Source: Cytophagales bacterium (GTDB lineage Bacteria > Bacteroidota > Bacteroidia > Cytophagales > 172606-1). Taken from it: DNA of 64,000 nucleotides. The stretch is from the NCBI GenBank assembly GCA_030446715.1, contig JAUJMU010000010.1:42071-106070 (forward strand), given 5' to 3'. The translations under genes were made by a program, and so were the position numbers. Shown here piece by piece: positions 8,940 through 17,944 of this stretch (the stretch's first letter is position 1; every line of letters begins with the position of its first letter). Under the pieces are notes generated by a model. That model was not told the origin of the DNA and did no database searches. It saw only the letters and a list, made by a program, of their open reading frames with translations.

Positions 8940-9776
8940 ATGAGAATAATTCGTCTGCTGCCTTTTATTGGCCTGTTGGCCCTGCTTCTGGGCGGCAACG
9001 CCTCTGCGCAGGATAAGGTAAACTGGAAAAAGGTTAAAGTGCTGGTCTACACCAAAAACGGCAAAGGCTACGTGCACGACAATATCCCCGGTGCGGTCAG
9101 TTGCATTCAGCGGCTGGGCAGGGAGAATGGCTTTGCCGTGGACGTTTCCGACCAGCCGGCCGTATTCACGGAAGAAAATCTGAAAAAGTACACCCTGCTG
9201 CTTTTTCCCAGCACCAACAATGACGTGTTTGATACCGATGAGCAGCGGCTGGCTTTCCGCCGGTATATCGAAGCCGGCGGCGGGTTTGTGGGCCTCCATT
9301 CGGTGCTGGGCACGGAACGGAACTGGAAATGGTTCAAGATGATGCTGGGCGGCACCTTTGCCTGGCACCCGAAGTTTCAGCCGCTGAGCCTGCACGTCAT
9401 TGATCCGGAGCACCCTTCCATGCAGGGCCTTCCGAAAGTATGGGAGAAGAAGGATGAATGTTATTTCATGAAGGAAATGTACCCCGGTCCGCAGGTGCTG
9501 ATGGTACACGACCTGACCCGTCTGGACCAGAGCGAAGCGGAAAAAATAAAAGCCAATGCCGGCTCTTACACCGAACTGTATCCCGCTGCCTGGTACCATC
9601 CTTTTGACGGCGGCTACACCTGGTGTACGGCGCTGGGCCACGCAAAGGAAGATTACAGCGACCCTCAGTTTTCGGGCCACATCCTGAGCGGCATTGCCTT
9701 CATTGCCGGCAAGGTCAAAACGCTGGATTACCGCAAAGCCTACGCCGGTTCGCGGGATGATGCGGTACGGTATTGA
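8940..9776 (+). CDS. Secreted ThuA-domain protein
   Basis: 278 residues with a clear Sec signal peptide (MRIIRLLPFIGLLALLLGG, cleavage near ASA-QD at residues 22-25). The rest is one ThuA domain, with a glutamine-amidotransferase-like fold: VLVYTKNGKGYVHDN, FPSTNND, a GGGFVGLHS turn, and HPFDGGYTWCTALGHAKE near the C-terminus. ThuA proteins are associated with trehalose or other sugar utilisation, but no enzyme activity is settled. The signal places it in the periplasm or beyond. Co-orientation with uxuA suggests a role around uptake or processing of sugar acids, as inference. Confidence 0.9.
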   Translation: MRIIRLLPFIGLLALLLGGNASAQDKVNWKKVKVLVYTKNGKGYVHDNIPGAVSCIQRLGRENGFAVDVSDQPAVFTEENLKKYTLLLFPSTNNDVFDTDEQRLAFRRYIEAGGGFVGLHSVLGTERNWKWFKMMLGGTFAWHPKFQPLSLHVIDPEHPSMQGLPKVWEKKDECYFMKEMYPGPQVLMVHDLTRLDQSEAEKIKANAGSYTELYPAAWYHPFDGGYTWCTALGHAKEDYSDPQFSGHILSGIAFIAGKVKTLDYRKAYAGSRDDAVRY

Positions 9777-9781
9777 AAGTA

Positions 9782-9907
9782 ATTACGGGTTACTCTCCCT
9801 TCGGTAATAACTTAGCCGGAATCGAAAAGCAGGGTACACCCGATCATAAGTTCCGGTACAATGGGAAAGAAAAGCAAGAGGAGATGGGGGCTCGACTAAT
9901 AATATGA
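9782..9907 (+). pseudogene. RHS-repeat protein remnant
   Basis: Translating from 9782 gives ITGYSPFGNNLAGIEKQG, then HKFRYNGKEKQEEMGARLI and a stop. This matches the conserved RHS core of Bacteroidetes RHS proteins, where a YNGKE-type motif precedes a YDYGAR-type motif. Here the linking segment is missing, so EEMGAR joins them directly. No upstream RHS reading exists: the fragment begins 6 bases after the thuA stop. It is the relic of a polymorphic-toxin-like gene. The downstream AT-rich lipoprotein may have been its partner. Confidence 0.7.
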
Positions 9908-10007
9908 GAAAATCTGAAGAAGATAATTAAGAGACTTCAAGCTGAGATCAGGTAGAGACTGTTATTCAGGCAATCAGAATTTATTCATAATTGTCGTTGA
10001 CTTGTCT

Positions 10008-10520
10008 ATGATAAGGTTGCCATTCAGAAGGATAATTTGGTTTTCAATACTCATATCATTGTCCACTGCGGTCTTGCTTCAATGTGTTCCGCAACAGGAA
10101 GAGAATATTGAATCAGAACGGAAGTTAGAACAGGCTATAAGGAGAATTGAAAACAAGGCAATGAACGATAGCCTAACAATAGACATTGTTGAATTGACAA
10201 ACTTTGATTGGAATAAATTGTATACCTTCAGAAACCCTGAAAGTCCTCAGGAAATGAAAAAATACCCAGGAATAGATTGGGGTGGGGCGAGGAAATTATA
10301 CGAGAAAGATAACTTATTTATATTTGTAAAGGATCAGAAGGTGGTCGCACATATTTTTTTTGAAGGTTCAGATTACGATAAGCAAGACTTCTTTTTCGAT
10401 GGTTATACCCGGAGAAGCAGTTTCACTCCTGAAGATGCTAAATTCGTTGTGAAGAAGGGGGGTGGGCTCGAACCTTTCATAATTAAAATGTACCCTTTAA
10501 GGTATGTAGCCAATCTTTAA
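10008..10520 (+). CDS. AT-rich lipoprotein downstream of RHS remnant
   Basis: About 170 residues. The start is ATG at 10008 (MIRLPFRRIIWF); a TTG six bases upstream is also in frame. A hydrophobic signal segment and a lipobox-like LLQC follow, with Cys near residue 25. The mature region begins with a Glu/Gln-rich helix, then a mixed domain (DIVELTNFDWNKLYTF, LFIFVKDQKVVAHIFFEG). The gene is visibly AT-richer than its neighbours. No family is recognised. Its place right behind an RHS fragment is the usual spot of an immunity gene, but that role is inference. Confidence 0.7.
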   Translation: MIRLPFRRIIWFSILISLSTAVLLQCVPQQEENIESERKLEQAIRRIENKAMNDSLTIDIVELTNFDWNKLYTFRNPESPQEMKKYPGIDWGGARKLYEKDNLFIFVKDQKVVAHIFFEGSDYDKQDFFFDGYTRRSSFTPEDAKFVVKKGGGLEPFIIKMYPLRYVANL

Positions 10521-10880
10521 TTGGTCATATAAGAAAGTGTGTCAAAAAGCAAGTAGTGTTAAAGAAAAGCCATAACTCATCTTCCACTTTCTGCACCAGC
10601 CTGATTTTGCAGAAAAGGCCTTTTTTCGCTGGATACTTATTTTCTACTTTTCGTTCCCCCTAATCTGACTCCTCACAAGTAGCCCTATGTGTTCCGGAAA
10701 TATTGGTTTCCTGAACAGTAACTCCACCAGTTCCCAGTGCCCGCAAAAGGCATTTTCAGGAAGCTTTTCGCAGGCAGGTTTACGGAACAGTTTTCTGACT
10801 CACCCAGTGCCCGACCCTATTACCTCAAGCCTCCCACTTGCCCCTCCAAAAACTGCCCCGGCAAAAATCCATTCCAGCTT
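10521..10880. other. Intergenic, no gene recognised
   Basis: AT-rich at first, then mixed sequence. The words CCCAGTGCCCG and CACCAGTT recur within it, but no RNA gene, promoter or coding frame convinced me. It separates the lipoprotein gene from the C-terminal end of the broken htrA gene. Confidence 0.4.
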
Positions 10881-12082
10881 CTACTCCCTTGCCGCGGCAA
10901 CACTGGCTCCGCCTTTCAGCGTCAGGGGAATCTGCTGCTGGCTGCCGTTTCGGTTGATGGTAAGCGTCACTTTTTCGCCGGGCCGGCGGGTAGCAACCGT
11001 TTCAAGCAGTTCGGCCGAGGTACGCACCGGGCGGTTGTTGATTTTAGTGATTACATCCGTTGCTGCAAACCAGCCTGAGCTGCTGCACTGCCGGGTACAA
11101 CCCTTGCCACCAGTACCCCGTCTGAGGTTGCCAGTTTCAGGTCCTGCGCCAGCGTCCAGTCGAGGTCCTGAATAGATACGCCAAGATAAGCCCGCCGTAC
11201 CTCACCGTACCGCAGAAGATCATCCACCACTTTGGCCACAATGTTGCTGGGTACCGCAAAAGCGTAACCGGCATACGTACCGGTAGGCGACGCAATGGCC
11301 GTGTTAATGCCCACCAGATCGCCGTTCAGGTTAACCAGCGCCCCGCCCGAGTTACCCGGGTTAACGGCGGCGTCGGTTTGCAGGAAGGATTCGATTGCCG
11401 AATTGTCCTGCCGGATATGGATGCTGCGGGCCTTGGCACTGATGATGCCCGCGGTTACGGTGGAGGCAAGATCAAAAGGATTCCCGACGGCCAGTACCCA
11501 GTCGCCTACCTGTACCTGTTCCGAATTGGCAAACTTAGCTGCCGGCAGGCCCTGCTCGGTGATTTTGATCAACGCTAAATCCGTGGAGGGGTCACGGCCG
11601 ACGATTTTGGCTTTATAAACGCGTTTGTTGTAAAGAGATACTTCCAGATCATTGGAGCCTTCTACCACGTGGTTATTGGTGATGATGTACCCGTCGGTCC
11701 GGATGATTACTCCGGAGCCGGTTGCCTGCTGCTGCATTCCCCGCTGGCGCTGGTCGCCTTCAAAAGGACTGCCACCGCCGAAAAACTCCTCGTAAGGATC
11801 GTAGTGGCGGCGCCGGCTGGCGGTAGCAGTGGCCCGGATATGTACGACCTGCTCCAGCGACTACCGGGCAGCCTCACCGAATCCCACTCCGAACATCCGG
11901 TTCACGGAATCTACGGAGGCAGGGCGGTTGGATGCGTAGCTTACCCTTGCCGATGGGGCGGAGAGGAGGTTGCCCCGTGCATCGGTCTGCCCGCTTTTCG
12001 ACATCCGGTCCACTGTCAGCGTTAAAAAGCCGCCTATGGCTCCCGCCACAATCAGCAATAAAAGTGTTCTTAAAATTTTCAC
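10881..12082 (-). pseudogene. HtrA/DegQ-type serine protease, interrupted by a stop and a frameshift
   Basis: The reading starts at MKILRTLLLLIVAGAIGGFL, a membrane anchor or signal, and meets an in-frame TAG at 11861-11863 after FGVGFGEAAR. The same frame resumes with SLEQVVHIRATAT, then the trypsin-like core: catalytic His in TNNHVVEG, Asp in DPSTDLALIK, Ser in NPGNSGGALV. The single PDZ domain runs into a frameshift near 11058, where a base seems lost in a CGG run. Its remaining part, DVITKINNRPVRTSAELL onward, ends at 10881. The repaired product would be about 400 residues, a periplasmic quality-control protease. Two independent lesions suggest a pseudogene unless both are errors. Confidence 0.85.
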
Positions 12083-12176
12083 TGTTTATCAATTTTCTGT
12101 TTCCTGATTCATTATCTGACAATTCATCTACGGTTGGCGGCCGTTTTGGTTGATTCACCAAGTGGCAGGTATCCAT

Positions 12177-12569
12177 TTATTTTTGACCCGCCGCAATACC
12201 TGCGTCCTCTCCGGGGCTTGCGAGCCACCGGAGGGCTTCCTGCCGCTGCGACAGGTCAAAGTACCGCACCTTTCCCTTTTTCACCGGGTCAACCAAAGCT
12301 GCGATCCAGTCCTGCCATCTTTTCTCACCTACCATGGCGACATTGCCGTATTGCCGGCCGTGGATCAGGTCAAACAGGCCGTGTTTTACGAAGCCTGAAG
12401 GTTCCCAGCCGTGGAAATCCACCATCTCAAAATAGAGGCGTACCGAGCCGTACTGTCGCATCACGGGTTCCAGCAGGTGCTCGCAGGTTGCTACATCGGC
12501 GGAGGTAAGGGTACCGGAAACCCTTACCGCTACCAGGTCATCAATGTTTTCGGGAAGTTGATAAATCAT
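12177..12569 (-). CDS. SpoIIAA-like (STAS/SEC14-type) domain protein
   Basis: A 130-residue soluble protein matching the SpoIIAA-like family: VAVRVSGTLTSADVATCEHLL at the start, VRLYFEMVDFHGWEPSG in the centre, then VAMVGEKRWQDWIAAL and a C-terminal FDLSQRQEALRWL. This fold is related to anti-sigma-factor antagonists and lipid-binding CRAL-TRIO/SEC14 proteins, but family members are mostly uncharacterised. No signal or membrane segment. It sits between the broken htrA gene and a small disordered protein gene. A role in stress responses is only guesswork. Confidence 0.8.
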   Translation of the reverse strand: MIYQLPENIDDLVAVRVSGTLTSADVATCEHLLEPVMRQYGSVRLYFEMVDFHGWEPSGFVKHGLFDLIHGRQYGNVAMVGEKRWQDWIAALVDPVKKGKVRYFDLSQRQEALRWLASPGEDAGIAAGQK

Positions 12570-12590
12570 ACCAGAATCCGGTAAGGAAGT

Positions 12591-12941
12591 TTACGCATTA
12601 CCCGTTCCGGTATCGGTTTTCATGTCACTTTTAAAGTATCCGTCTTTCTCCTTCATGCCGGGCAGTTGATTTCCTTCGTCTTCCTGATCATTCCCTTCAC
12701 CGGCATTGTTTTCGGCGTCATTTTCAGAATTTCCCATCGGTTGGGGAGAGGAAGAGGGATTTTTTCCGGTTGCGCCGGCGTCTTCTTTTTCTGTCTCACG
12801 TTTGCCGCCACCGCCTGCCCCGCCCGAGGAATCCGCTCCAGGTAAAATCGGTTCGGCCGGGAAGGAAGTGGTCAGGTTTTCAGGCTGCGAAAGATCATAA
12901 TCTGATGGTGTGGGCAGGTATTTTACGAACGTCAGTTGCAT
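12591..12941 (-). CDS. Small acidic, disordered protein
   Basis: A 116-residue protein with a short ordered N-terminus (MQLTFVKYLPTPSDYDL) and a low-complexity remainder made of Gly, Ser, Asn, Asp, Glu and Lys (SSGGAGGGGKRETEKEDAG; NDAENNAGEGNDQEDEGNQ). No signal, membrane segment or domain. Composition implies intrinsic disorder. It resembles the protein at 20689-21111 in layout: a short hydrophobic head, a FP-x-x-IL-like segment, a Gly-rich hinge, then an acidic tail. Either protein could be a lineage-specific small protein; function unknown. Being open through repetitive GC-rich DNA supports it only moderately. Confidence 0.55.
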   Translation of the reverse strand: MQLTFVKYLPTPSDYDLSQPENLTTSFPAEPILPGADSSGGAGGGGKRETEKEDAGATGKNPSSSPQPMGNSENDAENNAGEGNDQEDEGNQLPGMKEKDGYFKSDMKTDTGTGNA

Positions 12942-13019
12942 AGCGGTATTGAATTAAGATGGAAGAAAAAATGAATAAATCAGGTTGAGGTTCGATGCGG
13001 CTAGTGAATAATTTTACGT

Positions 13020-13928
13020 TTATCGTCCGGCTCCCGCCGCAAGGCTTCTGCTGCCGGTGCCAGCCAACCCGGCAATCTGCAGGGCGATGAACTTCCAGTG
13101 ATCCTCCTGAAGCAGATGCTTTCCGGCCACCTGATGGATGTAAGGCAAGCCGGTCACAGTCTGAATTTCCTTGCCGTATTTCTCGTACTTGAGGCCGGGG
13201 TCCTGTACGCCCCAGATAGCCTGCAGCGGGTAAGGCACATTCTGCACGGCCCGGTAGCACCTTTCGCGGAAGGCAGGAGAATGGTCGAAGCCTCGCATGA
13301 TTTTCAGGAAGGCTTTGCCGCCGTCCCCGCGTTTCAGTAAATCGATATAGGCCTCTACTTCTTCTTCGGGAATTCCGGTTGCATCGGCAACGGCCACGGA
13401 AGAAAAAGCAAAGCTCCAGGTGGCGTGGTTCATCAGGGCCAGTTCAGCCTCGCCCAGCACCGGTGCCTCAAAAGGCCGCATGGGCAGGGGTTTGGTGAAG
13501 TCTTCCACATTGACCCACGTGTTCAGAATGGTGATGGATTTGATCCGTTCCGGCATGTCGGCCGCCATGGCGAACCCAACCGGCCCGCCGATGTCGTGGA
13601 CTACAAGGTGGAAAGAATCAAGGCCCAAAGCATCTGCGGCAGCCCCCGAAAAAGAGGCGAGGCCGGAAAACGAGTAGTCAAAATCTTCGGGACGGTCGGC
13701 CAGACCCAAACCGGGAAAGTCGAAGGAAATGCCCCGCATGCCCTGACTGGCCAGTTCTCTTACCACTTTGCGGTACAGAAAAGAAGAAGTCGGTACGCCG
13801 TGCATACATACTACCGGTTCACCCGTTCCGCAGTCCAGCGCAAAGCTTCTCACGCCGCCCGCCGTGAAAAACCGCCCGGATTCCCGGTGCTGCTCAATCA
13901 CTCTTTCTATTGAATCCTGTGCTGCCAT
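13020..13928 (-). CDS. Alpha/beta hydrolase, haloalkane-dehalogenase-like
   Basis: 303 residues from MAAQDSIERVIEQHRES; a longer start at 14024 adds 32 residues without family character. The fold elements are the oxyanion loop HGVPTSS, the nucleophile elbow VVHDIGGPVGF (Asp112) and a C-terminal His in GKHLLQEDHW. An Asp nucleophile in HD-x-GG is the signature of haloalkane dehalogenases and epoxide hydrolases rather than Ser esterases. Which substrate it takes cannot be read from sequence. Cytosolic. It is divergent from tex, with starts about 107 bases apart. Confidence 0.88.
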   Translation of the reverse strand: MAAQDSIERVIEQHRESGRFFTAGGVRSFALDCGTGEPVVCMHGVPTSSFLYRKVVRELASQGMRGISFDFPGLGLADRPEDFDYSFSGLASFSGAAADALGLDSFHLVVHDIGGPVGFAMAADMPERIKSITILNTWVNVEDFTKPLPMRPFEAPVLGEAELALMNHATWSFAFSSVAVADATGIPEEEVEAYIDLLKRGDGGKAFLKIMRGFDHSPAFRERCYRAVQNVPYPLQAIWGVQDPGLKYEKYGKEIQTVTGLPYIHQVAGKHLLQEDHWKFIALQIAGLAGTGSRSLAAGAGR

Positions 13929-14035
13929 TTTCAAAGGGGTATAGTTGGGTTTTATATACGGGAAAGGCCCGGAGCGGTATACTCCTTTTCCCGGTTTTAC
14001 TACCTTTGTTCCCGTTTTTACCAATTCAACCTTGC

Positions 14036-16276
14036 ATGAGTAACCCCCACATTTCCCAGATTGCCGAGGAATTAACCGTTTCGCCCCGCCAGGTGCAGGC
14101 TACCGTAAAACTGCTGGATGAAGGCGCTACGGTCCCTTTTATTTCCCGCTACCGGAAAGAAATGACCGGCTCCCTCGATGAAGTAGCCATTGCGGCCATC
14201 CGCGACCGGATCGAACAGTTGCGGGAACTGGACAAACGCCGCGATACCGTCCTGAACTCGATCCGCGAACAGGGCAAGCTTACCCCCGGACTGGAGGCAT
14301 CCATCCGCGCCGCTGGTACCATGGCTGCCCTCGAAGATATTTACCTGCCCTATAAGCCAAAGAAGCGTACCCGCGCCACCATTGCCCGCGAAAAAGGACT
14401 GGAGTCACTGGCAACCCTACTGTTTGAGCAGGAAAACGTGGACATTCATGCAGAGGCAACCAAATACATGGATGCCGGAAAAGGGGTGAACACCGCTGAC
14501 GAAGCCCTTGCCGGTGCCCGCGACATTATTGCCGAATGGGTGAACGAAAATGCCGGAGTACGGGCGGCCGTGCGGCAGTTGTTCTGGGACAAGGGCACGT
14601 ACCGCTGCAGGGTGATTCCGGGCAAGGAGGAAGAAGCCCAGAAGTTCAAGGATTACTTTGAGTGGTCCGAACCCGTAGCCAAAGCGCCTTCCCACCGGGT
14701 GCTGGCCATGCGGCGCGGCGAAAAGGAAATGTTTCTGATGCTGGACACCGCCCTGGAAGAAGAGGAGGCGCTGACACTGCTCGAAAAGCACTTCGTGAGG
14801 AGCACCCATCCGGCCGGCACCCAGGTGAAAGCCGCCGTAAAGGACGCCTGGCGCCGCCTGCTGAAGCCTTCCATGGAGACCGAAATCCGGCTGATGACGA
14901 AAAAGAAAGCCGACGAGGAGGCCATCCGGGTTTTTGCCGATAATTTGAGGCAGTTGCTGCTGTCGGCGCCGCTGGGCCAGAAAAACGTGCTGGCCGTTGA
15001 CCCTGGCTTCCGGTCGGGCTGCAAGGTGGCGGTCCTTGACCGGCAGGGAAAACTGCTGCACTACGAAGCCATTTACCCCAACGAGCCGCAAAAGCAGGTG
15101 GCTGCTGCGGGGGCCACCGTCAGGCGTCTGTGCGAAAAATACGGGATCGAAGCCATTTCCATCGGCAACGGCACGGCCAGCCGCGAAACCGAGACTTTTA
15201 TCCGGGGGCTTGGTCTTCCGGCCGGCATTCAGGTAGTGGTGGTAAACGAAAGCGGCGCCTCGGTATACTCGGCATCCGACGTGGCCCGCGAAGAATTTCC
15301 CGACCAGGACGTGACCGTGCGCGGGGCTGTTTCCATTGGCCGCCGCCTCGTAGACCCGCTGGCCGAACTCGTGAAGATTGACCCCAAATCCATCGGCGTC
15401 GGGCAGTACCAGCACGACGTGGACCAGACCGCCCTGAAGGGCAGCCTTGATGATGTGGTGGTAAGCTGCGTGAATGCCGTGGGCGTGGAGGTGAACACCG
15501 CCAGCAAGCAACTGCTGACCTACGTGTCGGGACTCGGCCCGCAGCTGGCCCAGAACATCGTGGATTACCGCAATACCAACGGTCCTTTCAAGACCCGGAG
15601 CGAACTGAAGAAGGTTTCCCGGCTGGGCGAAAAGGCTTTTGAGCAGGCGGCTGGCTTCCTCCGCATCCGCAACGCTAAAAACCCGCTGGACCGCAGCGCC
15701 GTTCACCCGGAAAGCTATAGGGTGGTGGAGCAGATGGCCGCCGACCAGAACTGCTCGGTGGCCGATCTGATGGCCAATGAAGGGCTGCGCAAAGGAATCA
15801 GCCTGAAGAAGTATGCCACGGATACCATCGGCATGCCCACACTACAGGACATCATGAACGAACTGGCCAAACCCGGCCGCGATCCGCGGGAGCAGTTTGA
15901 GTCGTTCAGCTTCGCGGAAGGCGTCAATACCATGGAAGATCTCCGCGTGGGCATGAAGCTGCCCGGCATCGTGACCAACGTAACGGCATTCGGGGCGTTT
16001 GTGGACATCGGCGTACACCAGGATGGACTGGTACACGTGAGTGAACTGTCGAACCGGTTTGTCTCCACTCCGGCGGAGGTAGTGAAGGTGCAGCAGCGGG
16101 TAGAGGTAACGGTGGTTTCGGTGGACATTCCCCGCAAACGGATTGCCTTGTCCATGAAAACCAACCTGCCGGCCGGTGGACCCTCACCAGCGAAGAAAAA
16201 GGAAGCTGGAAAACCAGTGGCTGAAGCCGGGGATTTACAGGCAAAACTGCAAAAGCTGAAAGGCATGTTCCGGTAA
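14036..16276 (+). CDS. tex: Tex-family transcription accessory protein (S1 RNA-binding)
   Basis: 746 residues from MSNPHISQIAEELTV; the in-frame ATG further upstream overlaps the divergent hydrolase start and adds nothing recognisable. Domain order is that of Tex/Spt6-like proteins: N-terminal helical repeats (VPFISRYRKEMTGSLDE), a YqgF/RuvC-like domain (VLAVDPGFRSGCKVAVLD), a helix-hairpin-helix pair (LAQNIVDYRNTNGPFKTR), then an S1 domain (GIVTNVTAFGAFVDIGVHQDGL) and a Lys-rich tail. Tex binds nucleic acids and affects transcription and virulence traits in other bacteria; its exact biochemical role is unsettled. Length normal. Confidence 0.95.
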   Translation: MSNPHISQIAEELTVSPRQVQATVKLLDEGATVPFISRYRKEMTGSLDEVAIAAIRDRIEQLRELDKRRDTVLNSIREQGKLTPGLEASIRAAGTMAALEDIYLPYKPKKRTRATIAREKGLESLATLLFEQENVDIHAEATKYMDAGKGVNTADEALAGARDIIAEWVNENAGVRAAVRQLFWDKGTYRCRVIPGKEEEAQKFKDYFEWSEPVAKAPSHRVLAMRRGEKEMFLMLDTALEEEEALTLLEKHFVRSTHPAGTQVKAAVKDAWRRLLKPSMETEIRLMTKKKADEEAIRVFADNLRQLLLSAPLGQKNVLAVDPGFRSGCKVAVLDRQGKLLHYEAIYPNEPQKQVAAAGATVRRLCEKYGIEAISIGNGTASRETETFIRGLGLPAGIQVVVVNESGASVYSASDVAREEFPDQDVTVRGAVSIGRRLVDPLAELVKIDPKSIGVGQYQHDVDQTALKGSLDDVVVSCVNAVGVEVNTASKQLLTYVSGLGPQLAQNIVDYRNTNGPFKTRSELKKVSRLGEKAFEQAAGFLRIRNAKNPLDRSAVHPESYRVVEQMAADQNCSVADLMANEGLRKGISLKKYATDTIGMPTLQDIMNELAKPGRDPREQFESFSFAEGVNTMEDLRVGMKLPGIVTNVTAFGAFVDIGVHQDGLVHVSELSNRFVSTPAEVVKVQQRVEVTVVSVDIPRKRIALSMKTNLPAGGPSPAKKKEAGKPVAEAGDLQAKLQKLKGMFR

Positions 16277-16301
16277 CGGGGCAGCATATTGAAAAGACCA
16301 G

Positions 16302-16332
16302 GCCCGGCAGTAAACCACTGCCGGGCTTTTTT
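16302..16332 (+). terminator. Rho-independent terminator of tex
   Basis: GCCCGGCAG and CTGCCGGGC form a 9-bp stem with an 8-base loop, followed by TTTTTT. It starts 26 bases past the tex stop and fits its termination well. Confidence 0.85.
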
Positions 16333-16651
16333 GTGCGGTGAGGATGTATTATTTGGATTGGATTCACCCCAATGCTGCTGAAAAACTCAACCGGAGTTAT
16401 ATTTTATGGCCTGGTTACCGGAAGCGAAAAAAAATATTTTATGTGGGGCTCTGTAGTAAAAAAATTAATTTTTTCTGCGAACACCACGAGAAGAACGCCA
16501 GACAGGGGATTTCAGCCGATAAATTTTTGCAAAAACACTTTGACCGGTTGAATGTTTCATTTATGGGAGATGTTATGATCCCGGAGGCGGCGTTATTGGT
16601 TTTACAGTGCCGCGAATCATTAGCTGTGTATGATTAGTACCGAAATGTGTA
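16333..16651. other. AT-rich intergenic region
   Basis: This holds a 99-codon open frame (16338-16637) with no family resemblance and poor protein character. I do not call it as a gene. The stretch ends where a promoter-like sequence begins. Confidence 0.4.
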
Positions 16652-16863
16652 TTTACAACCCCGGTGGGAATGTGCTATATTTGTATTGTCAATGAGGCAG
16701 AAAGGCAGAGGAAAAAGAGACAGCAGCAAAGTTACGCAATCATAGAATAGTCATATATCCGGAACCCCTGAACGGGTGAGGGAAAGACAAAAGATACGAA
16801 TTTAGGTTGTAAGTGGTTTGTTTCTCGAAAACCCCTGGTGGTATCCGCCAAGGGGTTTTTTGT
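16652..16863 (+). ncRNA. Candidate small RNA gene: promoter, about 170-nt transcript, terminator
   Basis: A Bacteroidetes-type promoter is visible: TTTA at 16652-16655, 20 bases of spacer and TATATTTG at 16676-16683, one mismatch from TTTG-N-TAnnTTTG. Transcription would begin near 16690. A GC-rich hairpin followed by TTTTTT (16830-16863) would stop it, giving about 170 nt. There is no open frame with coding character in between. The size is compatible with 6S RNA, but I could not confirm a 6S fold or any Rfam family. The terminator is partly bidirectional and could also serve the DUF3822 gene at 16900-17798. Confidence 0.5.
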
Positions 16864-16899
16864 TTTTGGTCCTTTCCCCGACTTCTCGCTTCCCACTCC

Positions 16900-17798
16900 T
16901 CAGTCACACAGGTACAGATTAAACAGATCAAAATACCGGTGGTCCAGCATTTCATCAAACTGAAAGCTGAATTTAAGGGAAGATGATTTGCTGCCAAAGG
17001 AAATAAACCGGATGTACTTGTACAACATATCATGAATGGCTGAGTCGTGGCTCAGTTCGCCGTAAAGCGTAACCCGGCATGAATCAGGATTAAGTTTCAA
17101 CTCGTCCATCACCAGCATCACGTAGTAGATGACGTCCTGGGCACTCAGGTAAAAGAAAGTGTTGCAGTATTCCACCAGGTGCGAATTGGTGACCAGAATG
17201 GTCAGGTGGGAAGCTTCCAGCAATACAGCCATGCTCCGGGCTGGCACGTAGTCGGAATGTTGCAGCACGCCCTCAATAAACGCACTGGTATGGTGCACAA
17301 AAGAGATATTGCGCGAAGGATACTGCTTGCGGAACCAGTCGGCAATTTTCTTCTCTCCGGAGAACACGTTTATGATCTCCCGGTTTGGGTGCTGGTAATA
17401 AAAAATCTCCTCCGAATCTTCTGGCATCTGGGTGCTGAAACGCAGATACTGTGGCCGGCGTAATCCTTCCGGAACAGCGACTCCGGAATCAGGGTGAAGT
17501 GCTTGTTTTTGAGGGACACCCTTACCTTGTGCCAAAAGCCGATGTGCAGCAGCTGATGCTCGTCAAAAATGAACCCCAGCTGTTCCATAATCTGTTCAGG
17601 GAAAAACACGGACGAAAAACGGTAATCCTCCAGCCACAGGCAGCGGTTATCCTGTGAATCCACAATGGCGCAGCGGAAGCCGTTGTTGCTCACCTCAAGT
17701 GCAAGGGCGTACTGGGGAATTGAATCAATGTTCAGTGCCTCATCTTTGATCCGCTGGTTGAGTTTGGTACGGGAAGAAGGTTGTTCAAGTGATTGCAA
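16900..17798 (-). CDS. DUF3822-family protein, frameshifted
   Basis: A Bacteroidetes-specific protein of about 299 residues once joined. The N-terminal part (residues to about FRKDYAG) is read down to about 17455. The rest (QYLRFSTQMPEDSEEIFYYQ to LFNLYLCD) is in another frame to 16900. One extra base in GGCCACAG at about 17450-17456 explains the break. Members of DUF3822 are predicted to have an actin-like ATPase fold, with an N-terminal ALALEVSNNGFRCAIVD strand pair here. Function unknown. The stop lies 37 bases from the terminator of the candidate small RNA. Confidence 0.8.
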
Positions 17799-17944
17799 AG
17801 CGGTTTGGGCAGAAAAAAGTTTAATTTACTGGTAAAGCTGGACATCAGGCAAGGAGATTGAGCAGAGTGGTGTCCATCCCGGTTGGGTTGGAGGTTTACA
17901 ATGTTATAAAATCCCCGGTAATATAAAACGCTGGATTCTCAAAA

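Noticed and set aside
10687-11175. Plus-strand frame over the htrA end
   Set aside because: It overlaps the PDZ part of htrA in antisense and is Ser/Pro/Leu-biased, typical of a shadow frame.
14417-15706. Long open frame (429 codons) opposite tex
   Set aside because: It is fully antisense to a clear Tex gene, and its His/Gln/Leu-heavy translation is what codon bias on the other strand produces.
16338-16637. 99-codon open frame after tex
   Set aside because: Its translation has no domain-like pattern, it sits in AT-rich DNA and no family is recognised; the adjacent promoter and terminator serve a likely non-coding unit instead.
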